Source of the DNA: Acridotheres tristis
Taxonomy: Eukaryota; Chordata; Aves; Passeriformes; Sturnidae
Assembly (NCBI GenBank): GCA_037013685.1
Contig: CM072891.1
Location: 7,850,501-7,914,500, forward strand
DNA length: 64,000 nucleotides
Direction of reading: 5' to 3'
Both the position numbers and the translations under genes were made by a program. Positions 18,301 through 31,204 of the stretch are shown piece by piece. The notes under the pieces were generated by a model, which was not told where the DNA came from, ran no database searches, and saw only the letters and a program-made list of their open reading frames with translations. Numbering within the stretch: the stretch's first letter is position 1; each line of letters begins with the position of its first letter.

Positions 18301-21300
18301 CCCAGAAATACCACAAGGCTGTTCTCACCCTTAACTGGCTCCTTAGAAATTTCAGAAGAACACAGATCCTTCCCAGCTCTGTCACAGATGGTCAGACTGT
18401 GAATTCAGGGGATGCCTACGAACCCTGCTGCATGGCAGTGCTTAGGTCTGTTCTGTGCTTCCATATGCATCATTTGAATAAAGTGCTTAACACCACAACT
18501 CGAGGTTATTTTTTTCTTAGGAGCGGGGAGAACTCTGCAAAAAATGTACACAGTGGCTCAATTACATGAAAAGGATATTAGCTAGGGTTTCAAATGTAAT
18601 AGACACAATTTTATTCATTAAAAAGAAGAGGTATTCTTTCCATACTTGTCTGTGAAGGCAATAGATTCCATCTGTGAATTTGCCTTTCTACTACTTAGTG
18701 TGCTCAGGAGGACACCAAGATGTTCTTGTGGACATCAAACTTATTTCATAAAGACTCCATATTTTTTACTTGCACCTAACAGTGAAGATATCAATCTATA
18801 TTCAACTAAAACAAATTATTACAGAAGATGTATTTCATTCTGGAATTGTCAGAAAGCTATTAAGACATAAAATATGCAACATGAAAGCATCTGTAGAACC
18901 TCTCTGAGAGAAAAATAGCTGCATTAATTTAAAAAAGCTAATGAAGAAAAAAACCCAACAAAGTACCAAAGTGCAACATATAAACTGTTACCCTACTTCA
19001 GTGATTTCCTGGTATTTGAACATCTTAAAAGTTAGCAACACATAACTTACATCTTCTGCACTAATAATACATCATTTTTTCCATTCTTTTCAATGAAGAT
19101 GCATAGTATTAATGGCATCAATTTCCTCATTATATTACCATTATATTACCAAATTATGGCTATTTGGAATTTTTTTTAACTACAATACAAGTGGCCAGGA
19201 TATCAGCACAAATGATTATACTCTGGGAAGAAAGAGAAATATAAGCAGAATAACCAGAACTAGGAGTTATGCACCATCAGCAATATCTTATAGCTTGTTG
19301 GTAGAGTCAGGTAATTGCATAAGGGCAGAACCTGAAGTCGTTTTTCATCAGCCTTAGGAGTATATTCAGGTTGTTTGAAAGCCCTGATTTCTACTGTACA
19401 CAATTTTAAACTTAGAAAAAAAAGGAAAAAAAAAGGAGTTTTACTGATTTTTGCTCCCTGAAAATTCACCTCAAGCTGCTGTCTTTCACACCACCCAACC
19501 CCCACACAAAACTTCACCTTTTTACCATTTTCCTCTTACAAGTCAAGGGACTACCCAGCTAAAGCCAGATCAATTATTTGCCCAGTGAAAAGCATTCAGA
19601 TATCACTGAAATAACTTCACTATATTTTACATGAAGCATTACTCAGTCATTTAATGGCACTGACAAAGGAAATCCATTCTGATACAAGGTACAACACTGG
19701 AGAATTAGTCAGCAAATTACCAGAAGCAGCAATAATAACCGTGCAGAATTCCAAACTGCTCTGCCAACGTACGTTCAGCAGACCCTGGCAGAGTCCTGTA
19801 CACCTCTGCCACACAGAGCAGGAGCTGTACAAGTACTTTTCCTGCTCTGAAAAGGCCAACAGGAGAGTGTCAGCTATGACTAGATTTAAACAAGAAAACA
19901 AGGAATATTATAAGTCCTAGGAACAACTATCCATAAACCATGTGGAAAGTCAGCTCTACTGGCATCTTTATGAACAGGTAAAGGCTTAACTACATTAAAT
20001 AAGCAAAGCTATAGCAGAGTTTGGAATTCCTTCAGAAAGGCAGAGCTTTGAATCTCGGGACATCACAAGGTAACATTGGTGGTCCAAAAAGTAGGAGAGG
20101 TAAAGACTTCAAACAACTTGAAAGGAAGAACTATTGACTTGGCTGAATCTGAATTGTTGGGGTTTATTTTGACTTCTGTCCTTTCCTCTTTCTTTGACCT
20201 TGGTGATGTCACTTTGCTGCTAATCTTTGCTAACTGGCATGAACACCCTCAGCAAAATCTTTCAAATAGTGCAAATAACAAACATGTTTTGCTGAGACAG
20301 TAAAAAAAAAATCAAATATGCTCTTACTAGCTGTCCACAGTATTAGTTAATTGGCTTTATTCCTATAGCAATGCTGGCACATCTAACATTGACAGACAAA
20401 CAGGAACAACTTCATTATTTGCAATACTTCACTAAAATAAACAGGACTGTTCCTTTTTGATCCTAAGCATAATATGCCAGGTACTTTTCTCTGGCCAGAA
20501 ATAAGACTTGAATCAGAGATGAGAGATAAAAGCAAAGGAAACTCTGAAAAGCTACTCTAAATACAGTGATATTGACTTCAGTGGGCATTTCTAGTTGGTT
20601 TTTTTTTTTTCTATAGCTCAGCATTTAGATGATTTAGGTGCTTTCACATTGGGAAAGGCCTACTAAGAATTCTATAATATATGCTCAGTGGCTCACTGAC
20701 CAAGAAAGTTTGGAAATATCACCACATGAAGAGAAGCAGCAGCAGCCACTGAGGATTCTGTCAGATTAAGAAGATTAATTTTCATACGGAATAACTTGAA
20801 TCCTTAAATCAAATGCCCAAAATAAAAAGAGAAATACTTATCTCCTCACACAGCAGTACTGAATAGTTTCCTAAATTATCTTCTTTCTCTCATGTAGTTA
20901 TATGACTGACATACGAGTTGGTAATGCCATTGGAACATTATCTACCAGACTTACTGCCAGCTGAACTCAAACTCAACAAAATTATTTCAGGGTCTCTGAA
21001 ACTAAATCATAGGTGTACAATTCATTCTGTAAAGACCCTTCTGTACTCACTTCCTGACTGCATCCCCAAAGCAAGAAAACAGGCAGCTTCAGAACTTCCA
21101 AGATTTATTATAAATCTTCCTCAAACAAACATGGTACTAAATGTACAGAGCACTTTTCCTACACTCTAAATGTATTAGCATTAAATGTAAAGTTCTGAAA
21201 ATGTACAGAAGAAAAAAATTAAGGAAAACTATAGAACAGAAAAAATTTCCCTCTTTTAACCAAAAAGGATGAATAACAGACAATTGATTTGGAGTGTTTT

Positions 21301-24300
21301 TTGATGAGGAGTATCTCAAGGAAGAGACACCTCCTGGAATCTTCAAATAATCATCTAAAGTTCAGTTCAGATGAACTGAAGTTATCTCCCAAAGTAATTG
21401 AAACCCTATGTTATTTATTACACTACCAGAAATGTTGACAATTATTCTGAGCATGTTTTGGTACATACTATCTGGGTCCACCAAGCTGCAATAGTTTAAA
21501 TCAAAAAGGATATTTTTTCCAAATCCTTATATAATGGGGTAATTTCCAGACTTGTATTAGGGTGCCCACTTGATATGTTCAAAATGTAATGTACCTGCTT
21601 AAAAGATTAATCAAGAAATACTGTCCTTATGAATTCTGTGTCTGCCTAAATATAAGCAGACATCTGACAACAAAGCATTCTCTGATTTTCTTCTCTTCTA
21701 GCAGAAAAATTGATTTTAAATAAGGCAACTCTGCTCTTTCCCACTGCCTGATCTTGTTCCCTAACTCCCAAACTAACTCATCCTGCAGCTTCAGATGCAC
21801 AGTGTACATCCCAGCTGGTGCTTGAAGGCAAGATGAGATGTACAAGAATCACAATCCATTACTCAACACAGGCAGTACCAATCAGTAGATCAATACAGCT
21901 GATGCTCTCATGACAGCTCTACAGCACTTGCAGATGTTTAGTACATGTAAGAAACGCATCTGCAACAATCCTTTCCAAATTCTTGCAAGCAGAAGCTCTT
22001 TCCTCACCACAGACACATCACTCACTGCCTGTCACCTGGTGGGTGGCAACCTGTACAAAGAAAATGCTACAAGTGCTACAAGTAATTCTACAGGCACAAA
22101 GCTAAGGAGACAACCTGCTCTTCATACCCCACAGTAATAGAGAAAACTAAGTTCATCAGAAAAACAGACAAAATGCAAGCTATGTATTAATCAGGATGCA
22201 ATAATACACTTAAGTCCACTAACCTTGACAAAACTAGTAAAAAGCTTTCCATGAGAAACAGAGCAGAGGAATTTCTAAGATGCTTATTCTATATAAGAGA
22301 AAAGGGATTTCAGCAGTGCAGGGACAGAGTAATCAAGAAAGACATGACTTAGGCAGCTCAAAGTTGTTTATCCTACAATCCCTTATCCCCACAAAAAGCT
22401 CCACCATTGTCATAATCTAATAGTTACAATGCTTGCTCTGTAGATACACTCAGAAAAGAACATGTATTTCAAATGTTTAAAATAGCAGATATATTTTTAA
22501 ATTTCTCTTCAACCACAGCACAGAATGAAGAACTCCATTTCGTTTAATAAACAGCTGTTGCAATATGTCAAGCCCATACCTGAGGTTACTAATTTATCTT
22601 ATTTCCAAAGAGAAAAACAAACCAGCAATTTTTCCTTTAAATATCTTAAGTCCTTTCCTCCAGTACCAGCTTCCCAAATATAATACTGCTTGCTCCAGCC
22701 TTATCTGGGATAGAATTTTCCTACACCCATCATTTCTCTACAGATCCAATGCTCTCTTGATCACGGCCTTCATGTAAATTCTTTTTCCCCTTCAAACACA
22801 GAACATCTCTGAATCCTTTCACAGGCATTTCCACTCATTCTTCTTTCTTTACTATTGCTTCCTCCCAAAGGAGGGAAATTATAGTAATACATGTAGCAAC
22901 TTCTCACCAACCATTTACAGTGGAGCACAATTACACTGTGCTGAATCATAGTGACAAGAGACATTTTTTCTTGCTGCTAACAGTCCAGGTGTTTTCTAGC
23001 ATCCACATCTGTTTGGGTGGTAACACTGTGCACTGGGTGCAACTCTGGTTGGGTTGGTTCTCGATGCTTTTCCCTTTTACAGCTAGAAGTCTCTGGTCTG
23101 AATAAAACAGTCAAGTGCTAGAAGCTAACCAACCATTTTTTATCTTAGAAATAACATGCATTCTAAACCTCAAAAATGTTCAACTAGCACTTAGTAAGGA
23201 AATCTTAATGGCTTGTTAGCAAAATAAGCAAGTAAATAGTTTCTTAGGTAAAGAGGAAAGGCACAACACTGAAAGGCAATTATCTCTTATTTCACAGATA
23301 CAATCATTCATTAACTAAGCAAATCATTCTTCAATTTTACAGCATTTATCAACATGCCTATATTAGCCATCTGTAAGGGAAGGGTTTGGATATCAGGAAA
23401 TTTTTATCAGCATTAAGAATGCCTTAGTCTAACAGAATGGGAAACTTAGTTTCTACAGTATTGCTCTTATAGTAACAAACTTGAAGGCTCTTAGAGTTCC
23501 TATTTGCAAACTCACTAGCAAGAACTAAAAATATGTTTTTTAGTCTTTAACAACCAACTAAGTAAATTCATGGCCACAAGATTTGAGGTCAAGAAAACAG
23601 AGGAAGATACTGCAAGGCCTGAAAATTTACAGCATTGCAATGGTTAATGCTAGTGCTAGTGAATCTATTTAAGATATTAAAATTCCCATCCATCATATTT
23701 CTTTGCTAATGTCCCTGCCCTCAAGGCAAAAGGGAGCATATGCCTGCATCCAAGCCACCCAGTTCACAGAGCTTCTTATTAACTCAAGCCATAAATGACA
23801 AGGAGTTCATACTAACACACCTATATAAACCACCACAGCCAACATGCAGGTCCGTGTTTGCTTTTGCCATCTAGACAGACAAGCAGAGAGAAAGGCTGAA
23901 CAGCAGCATACAGGCATCAGGAAAGGAGCTGATGATCTTTAAACCACTGCAGCACTTTGCTCCCACAATCATCAATAATGTCCTACATGTGCATTTGACT
24001 TTGACAAGTTAAAGTTTGGGAAAAGAGACACACTACAAGAACAACACCCAAGCAATGCACAGTAATGCTGTGAGTATTACAGAGCAGCTAAAATCACTGT
24101 GATTTCCACAGTCCTAACTACTAAAGTTCAGTCCACCTTGCTCTCTAATGGGTGATCTGTATCATGTAAAGCATCACAAATATTAGCTGAAGTCCCGGGT
24201 ATTCAAGGACATTTTATTCACATGAGTTAATGTTTCTGCCAACACTAGCTCTATGATGGATAAAGAGAAGATCCAATTCAGCTGGGATGGGTTAAATCTC

Positions 24301-24758
24301 CCATTATGAAAACAGGCTTGCATCTCATCTATACAGCAAAATCTAGCAAGTATAATGAAAGCTTAGGAGCATTCACCTTTACAAAGAAGCATTTATTCTT
24401 CCAAAAAGTGGAAGAATAATACACATTTTAAGTTCAATAAGGCTTTTTAACCTACAGCAGTCTGCTGAAATGCCAGTAACACCTAGACACTATATGAATA
24501 TGAACTACTAGCGAAGCATGCTTCATTCACACTTGCTTTTGTATCCAATCATTTAACTTGCTTCTACAGATTGAAAGCTTTTACATGTTTCCTGTGATCT
24601 GTAACACCATACTGCATAAAAATAAACCCTCCTGGGATTGAATTAGAGGATACAGTGGTTCACAAGAAAGGATCATTATTATTACTCCTCTCTTTTCTTT
24701 GTATGATTTTTTTTCCCCAAAACCATATCCCAGCACCCTGGCTGTGCACTACGTATCA

Positions 24759-25211
<453 letters not shown>

Positions 25212-27049
25212 TTAGTAACTATGCAGCCTGTACATCACCTGAAGGTCCATGCTGGCCAACCTCACCCTTGCCCTTGAAGGAAGGGCAAATTTTCACTCCA
25301 AAACAATATAAACTGACAACCTTTTGGTGCTGAATGGTATGGTAAAACAGACCTTGCAGTGTCATAAAACTGGTATGAAGTACTCACTGTAAATAATAAA
25401 ACAACACAACAGCCTCCTCTTAGCACAGTTAAACCCTTATAATACTGATGCCTCTGCCCCTACCCCCCTTAAACTCTCAGTGACAGTACAAGTTTCTGAA
25501 AATGAAAAACACACTTAGCAACTAATCTTCACTGTGTTCACAACAAAGTGCTTAACGTAAAATAGCTAAAACTCAACACAAAATGCATCTGCTTCTCTAT
25601 TTGTCCCTTATTTGAATGTCTCTTGCTGAACTGCCACAACAATCTTTTAGTCCTCCCCAAATCACACTTATTCTTCCACACCTCTCCAGGCTTTGCAGAT
25701 TTTTTCCCCACAAGAGATCTGTTAACCAGTTCTGACGTTACTGACAACAGTGTGACAAACAGATGGATCAAACCACATACTGAGTGTACAGAGCAAGCGA
25801 TAAGAAAAACATTTCTTGATAAATGCATACTGCATTTTTGTTACAAAGACTTCCTATTCCCATACACTGACACCTATACTTTACAGGCTGACAGTGTCGT
25901 GGCTAATTGGCGTCATATAGGAAAAAAAATCTACAGATGCAGCTGTCTCAGTTCAGTACACAAATTGCACCTGGAGCAAAAGCAATGAGAAAATGCATCC
26001 TGTACAACTGTACACTAAACACAGTTTATATGGGTGGCCAAAAGAACCCATCCAACACTGACTAATATAGAATGAAAATTTCACATACTGACCAATGAAA
26101 ACACAGTTGACACAACACTGACACAGCTTAATTTACAGCAGTGGTAGGCTACCACTGAAGCTACTCTGTCTGACATTTGCATGGTTACCAATAACAGTCA
26201 ATGAAATTTTAAGCAGATGCAAGATTTAAACCAAAACTCACCAAATATTTTAATAGTTTCCTGCATTTGAAATGCCAAATCTGACATGATTTCCCTGCTT
26301 TGCCTAGTAGAAAGAAAATCAAGATTGTAAGGGAGCAGGTTAGATCCCACTGGAATAAACCAGTCTCTTTATTCCAATCAAATGCCTTTCCGATGTATAA
26401 GCCTACAGTACAAGATTTTGTCACAAAACTGTATGGTGTTAATACAAACTCTTCTGTCCACAGCTGCAGGCTTCTATTTTGTCTGAGCTCTACCTTTCCT
26501 GAACATGATTTTTAGAGGTTGGCTTACTTTTGTAAGTTAGTCAAACCTAGGAGTTACTTTAATAAGGATGCCTTTCCCTGCTTTTCCTAGTGTTCCATGA
26601 ACAAAAGATTAATGGGAAACAAGATAGAAGACTGACCAAGAAAGTCTGCCAGAAGGAGAAAAGGTCTCTTCCAGTCCAGAACACAAAGAGAATTTATTTT
26701 TCTGCTACTGTGAATACGTATTTTGGGTAACACTCTGAGCTTCAAGGACTTGCACAACAAAGAAGATTTCAATCCTACAGAAGCAACCTTGGTGTTCAAA
26801 CACTTGAGACAGAGATTACTAGAAAGCATGAAAGGAATAGATTCTGACCAGAAACACTGAAATTTTAGAACAAGCCTGTAATGACATTAACTCCAGATGT
26901 TACTGGAGTTGAGACTACCCCATCACTGAGAATACATGAAGAGTCACTCTTGTATTTCTCACTAAGAAAAGACCTAAAGAAATCAGATGTTGAGTTCTAT
27001 CTCTTCAGTCAGTAGAATTTCAGCACTGCTAGAATCCTCAATTAACCTG

Positions 27050-27470
27050 CTCCTAGGGACGAGGCCAGTTAAAAGACAAACACGCACCCCACAGCACCAG
27101 GGTGACTGCCTGCCCTGCCGACTCCGGGCAGACGGAGTTCAGGTGCCGTTCACAGCGGGTGCTCTGCTCGGCCATGTCACGGATTAAGCGGACATCACCG
27201 GGGCGCCGAGCGAGCCGCCCGCCGGCCCACAGGTGCTGAAGGGACAGCTCCGGCGGCAGCGGGGACGGGACGGGGACGGGACAGGACGGGACAGCCCTGC
27301 GGGCAGCCTTCCCCCTCCTCCCATCCGCCCCGATGCTGGGGAGAAGCGCGACAGGAAGGCAGCAGGCAGGAGAACAAGATGGGCAAAGGAAACCGAAGGG
27401 CTGGAAAGCAGAACAGCTCGTGTGACACCACCCATTTTCCATCAGAAAAAGCTCATCCCTGCTGGAGGTG
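27050..27470. promoter_or_regulatory. GC-rich islet inside MAP3K9 intron 1
   Basis: About 400 bases of clearly CpG-rich DNA in AT-rich intron, with dense CG dinucleotides from 27120 to 27360 and a degenerate GGGAC pentamer array at 27261-27294. Such islets often mark an alternative promoter. The minus strand could give a shorter MAP3K9 transcript starting after the SH3 exon; the plus strand could give an antisense RNA. I see no TATA box and no conserved protein in either direction, so the role is inference only. Confidence 0.4.
27261..27294. repeat. GGGAC-type pentamer microrepeat
   Basis: Imperfect tandem of GGGGAC/GGGAC/AGGAC units within the intron-1 GC-rich islet, seen directly in the sequence. 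Confidence 0.75.
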
Positions 27471-30157
27471 CAAATTAATAGGGGTGAGATGTAAAACCGA
27501 GACTTCAGCTTCCACAAGAAATCTAATGTGTGACATTGAATGGTTTTTTATCTGGAAGTATGACACTAGTTAGTTTGAAAATGTGTATTTCTATAAGGCA
27601 AACTGGCCAGCTCACTCTCGGGGGTAGCTTATTCAGAAAAAAAAATAAAATTTGTTTAGCGCTTTCAAAAGGTATTTTCTGCTGAATTAGTTTATTCACT
27701 TTCATAGTTTGAGTTATACAGCTATATTAGGGCACAAAATACTTGTTTTTCTACACATTTCTAAACACACTAAACTAAACTCTGGTGTCATTTGGCAGAT
27801 GTGTTCTACAGGACTGTACAGAATTCAAGAACTGAAGTACTCTCATTCCTCTGTGGGCTGGTAAGGAATTACAGAGCCTGTACACCATGAACCAGAGGCC
27901 ATGTTGACAACTGCAAAGTAGGTGCTGTTTAATCAGCCCTTATTAGGTCATATGATTAAACTTTAATTCAGACTGAAGTGTGTAAGAGCCCACAGCACAG
28001 ATGAGAGTCCCTCAAGCTGGCCCACTCCTGACAGCCTCTACAGGGTACTTTTATCATTCATGGTATCCTGACCAAGGCAAGATTCAAGCACACTACATGG
28101 ATGGCTAAAATTACCAGCTAAACTAGTACAGCTCTCAGTAGAAGCAGAACCCCTAGGACTTATACTTCCAAATTTTCATTAAATATATAGATAAACTTTA
28201 GGAAAGCACGTAAAAATAGGTTCTGTGCTGAGGTGCATGCCCAGAATGACACTTTGCATCACCCCTGTAAAACTGAACTTACTGAACTATGAAGTATTAA
28301 ACAGTAGATGGTGATTCCTATTCCAAACAGCTATCAAACTAATGTCATCTCTCAAAGTGGATAGCATTCCTTGCAAAGGACTTCTAATACTCAACTTGAA
28401 AATCCAATTCAATGGCAACCAACTTTAACCCCTGTCCAAACTGCATTGTTTCCTTTAAAAAACCCCATACTACTTAAGCATTATACAAAGCTCTGGAGGG
28501 CAATAAATTCTACTTTGTCATGAACATATGGTTGGTGACTTGATAGAAGAGAAATAGTGCAGCTCTGTTGGAGCATGGGAAGAATAAGGCAAAGACAAAG
28601 GAGGAAGGTACTACTCCACAACTGTTTGTAAGCTATCAAACCATAGAAAAGAGACCAAGACAGGAGAATCCACAGTTACAAAGCCTGAACTTGAACACTC
28701 AAAACAGGAGGGGAGCTGAGGGTTCAAAAAGTTCTGTAGAAATTATTTTCTTAGGTATCTCAAAAGCAAAACCTAATAAGCATCCATTCACAGCTCCTTC
28801 TGTGTGTAGGGAAAAAATAACTTACCAATGCTCTTGCAGCATGAAAGAAAGGAACAGCACCTAGTCCTTTCACAAGCCCAAGGGCAATGCTACAAATTAC
28901 TGAGTTTTACCTAAATGCTTTCAAGCAGAATACAAAGTAAGAAAAAAGGCTATTAGTTGTATTCCTTGGAGATATGGCCTAGATAGGACAAAGCATCTTT
29001 TCACTCCTTTTCTTTCTAGAAAAGCCTACTAGTCTGAAGATTTTTCTATGATCCTCCAAAAAAAGCATCCTTGCCTGAATTGTCAATGGTGACAGATAAA
29101 CAGGATCTAGAAAGCCATTCCACACTGTTTCTCTTTCCACAATTGTACATAGTGCCTAAAAAAATGTAGAGATGAAACAGCCCTATTATCCATCTCCAAC
29201 AAAGGCATCAAAACTGTGCTGAAATTCAGGGAAACAAACCAATTCCTCAGTGCCTTCAGTATCACAACATAGCATCACATGTCAAGTGACCCTCAGGCAG
29301 GCCCAGATATCCAAAACATGGATACAACTCATTCACAGGTATTTTAGGACAGAATGTGTAAGAGGGCAGAGGAACCTGGTAACACAAGTCAACTTAGGAA
29401 TTTTTCAGTCAGAAATAGTAAGCTTTTGGTCAGTAAGTGGGATAATCCGGAGCAAGTATTAGCAGTGAATCAACACTTCAGAAAAAAAACCTGCTTCCCT
29501 CCCAGCAACCTTTCTTTAAGAATATTCTTAAAGGCAGAATGACCAGAGCCCTGGTGACTCCATCACTGCCCAGCCTCCCAGGATTCTGTAGCTTGATGAA
29601 AATTTATCAGCCCCTAGAAACACAGGTCTTAACAATGGGAAACTGCTCCCGGCGTTGCTGAAACGCTAACAACACAGTGAGCGAGGCTCTGCCTCCCAGG
29701 GAGCGGCGCGCTAGCCCGAAGACAGAAGGGCACTGGAGCAGCAGGAATAGCTCCGCGGGTGGGAAAGGGCACACACCGGGGGCCTGGGGCGGCCCCAGGG
29801 CGGGGGGGCTGAGATGCCGTAGATGCTCGCCACCGAAGGCCATCGCAGGCCCCCCGCCCCTGCCGCCAGCTGGGCCCGCGGCCTCCCACGGCCGCTCGCC
29901 ACCGGGATGGGCCTTCCCTTCCCCCTCAGCGGTGGCACCGGCTTCCAACAGGACCCACAAAAGGGCCGGGCCAGTCGGAGCGGATCAGGCCTCCACCCAG
30001 GGACATCGGGAGGGCCGAGCCTCGGCTCCCCCCACAACCTCGGCAGTCCCGCCGGTCTCGTCCCTCCTCCCATACCCATCCCAAGCCCGCGACAGGGGGG
30101 CAGGACCGGGCCTCTCCCCCGGCTCCCTCCCTCTCGGCGGCGGGGCCGCGCCGAGCC

Positions 30158-30479
30158 CTTACGCTGTATGGCGGGGGGCGGCGGGTATCGGGCGCGCAGC
30201 TCCGGGCCGCCCGCCTGCACGCCGCTGCTCACGTAGTTGCTGGGGAAGATGCCGACGCGCTGGTCGATCTTGCCCGTCCACCAGCCCTCGTCGCCGGACA
30301 CGTGCGAGTCCCGGGACAGCACCTGCACCACGTCCCCCGGCCGCAGGCTCAGCTCGTCCTCGCCGCACGCCTCGTATTCGAAGACAGCGGTCCAGAGCGG
30401 CCCGTCGCCCGGCGGCTCCCCGCCGCCCGCGCCCTCCTGGCTGAGCTCGGTGAGGGGCTCCATGGCGAGGCTGCTCCAT
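30158..30479 (-). promoter_or_regulatory. Overlapping upstream AUG in the MAP3K9 leader
   Basis: An ATG at 30479 lies 16 bases upstream of the MAP3K9 start and in another reading frame. Its frame stays open through all of exon 1 and meets a stop only in unspliced RNA, just past the donor, so after splicing it would run on into exon 2. Its context is modest (C at -3, G at +4) compared with the main start (G at -3, G at +4), so leaky scanning would be expected. The encoded peptide is arginine-, glycine- and alanine-rich, as expected of a shadow frame in a GC-rich exon; I do not propose it as a real protein. Confidence 0.35.
30163..30463 (-). CDS. MAP3K9: MAP3K9 coding exon 1 (start codon, SH3 domain)
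   Basis: First coding exon of mixed-lineage kinase 1, a cytoplasmic MAP3K that activates the JNK pathway through MKK4/MKK7 downstream of Rac/Cdc42 (family knowledge). It encodes residues 1-100 plus the first base of codon 101. The SH3 domain spans about residues 23-80: an ALYDY-like strand (WTAVFEYEA, about 24-32), the GDEGWW motif at 57-62 and GIFPSNYV at 71-78. In MLKs this SH3 binds intramolecularly and restrains the kinase. The start at 30463 is the first ATG in this frame, has a strong context (GCCATGG), and begins MEP like the human protein. The donor is C|GTAAGG at 30162; its C joins TC of exon 2 to make Leu in the expected IQLLEIDF-like junction. The N-terminus before the SH3 is short: catalytic residues downstream sit 35 positions earlier than in human MAP3K9, whose N-terminus is long and acidic. 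Synteny with PCNX1 separates it from other MLKs. Confidence 0.95.
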
Positions 30480-31121
30480 AGGGGGAGGCGCCCGCGGCAG
30501 CCGGGCACTGCGGGGGGCGGCGGGGCCGGGACCGCCGCCTATTGTTCATGCGGCCCGGCGCCCGCCGGCACCGGGTGCCGCCGCCGCTGCCGGGACTTCC
30601 CGGCGCGGGGCCGCCTCAGCCTAGCGCGGGCAGGGGCGAGACCAAGCAGCGTGTGCCGTGGAGGAGCCGCCGCATCCCCCCCATCCGCCGCTTCCTCCGC
30701 GCCCGCCTCCGCCTCCTGCCACCGCCGCCGCGCATCCCGGAGCCACCTGACTCTCTGGCAGCTTCGGCGGTGCGAGGGAAGGACAGGGCAGGCCCCGCCC
30801 CCGCGTCGCCATTGGCCGCCGCCGCCGCCCGTCAGCACCGCCCTCACCTGATTGAGGGCCCGCGCCCCCTTGGCCACGCCCCCTCCCCGCCCGGCCCCCG
30901 GCCCCGGAGTCGCGCACTCACCGGTGTGCCCCCGATTGGCCCCCGCCTGATCAGCTCTCGCTGCCCATTGGGCCGCGCGCTCCGAGCTCCGCCTTCCCCG
31001 CCGCTTCTCATTGGCTGGAAAAAGGGGCACGACACGGGCCAAGGGCGGGGTGGGGCGGCCCGAGGGCGGAGCGAGCGGCACCACCCGGTGGCGGGCGGAG
31101 GCGGCGCACACCTGGGCCGGC

Positions 31122-31148
31122 CCCGCCGCCCCCGCCGCCCCCGCCGCC
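31122..31148. repeat. Three perfect CCCGCCGCC 9-mers
   Basis: Tandem 9-base units in the MAP3K9 CpG island, directly followed by a CGGTGY hexamer array. Confidence 0.85.
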
Positions 31149-31156
31149 CCCGAGCC

Positions 31157-31204
31157 CGGTGTCGGTGCCGGTGCCGGTGTCGGTGCCGGTGTCAGTGCCG
31201 GTGT
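31157..31204. repeat. CGGTGY hexamer array, 8 units
   Basis: Eight consecutive six-base units of CGGTGT or CGGTGC (one reads CAGTGC) at the upstream edge of the MAP3K9 CpG island. A GC-rich minisatellite, likely length-polymorphic. Confidence 0.9.
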
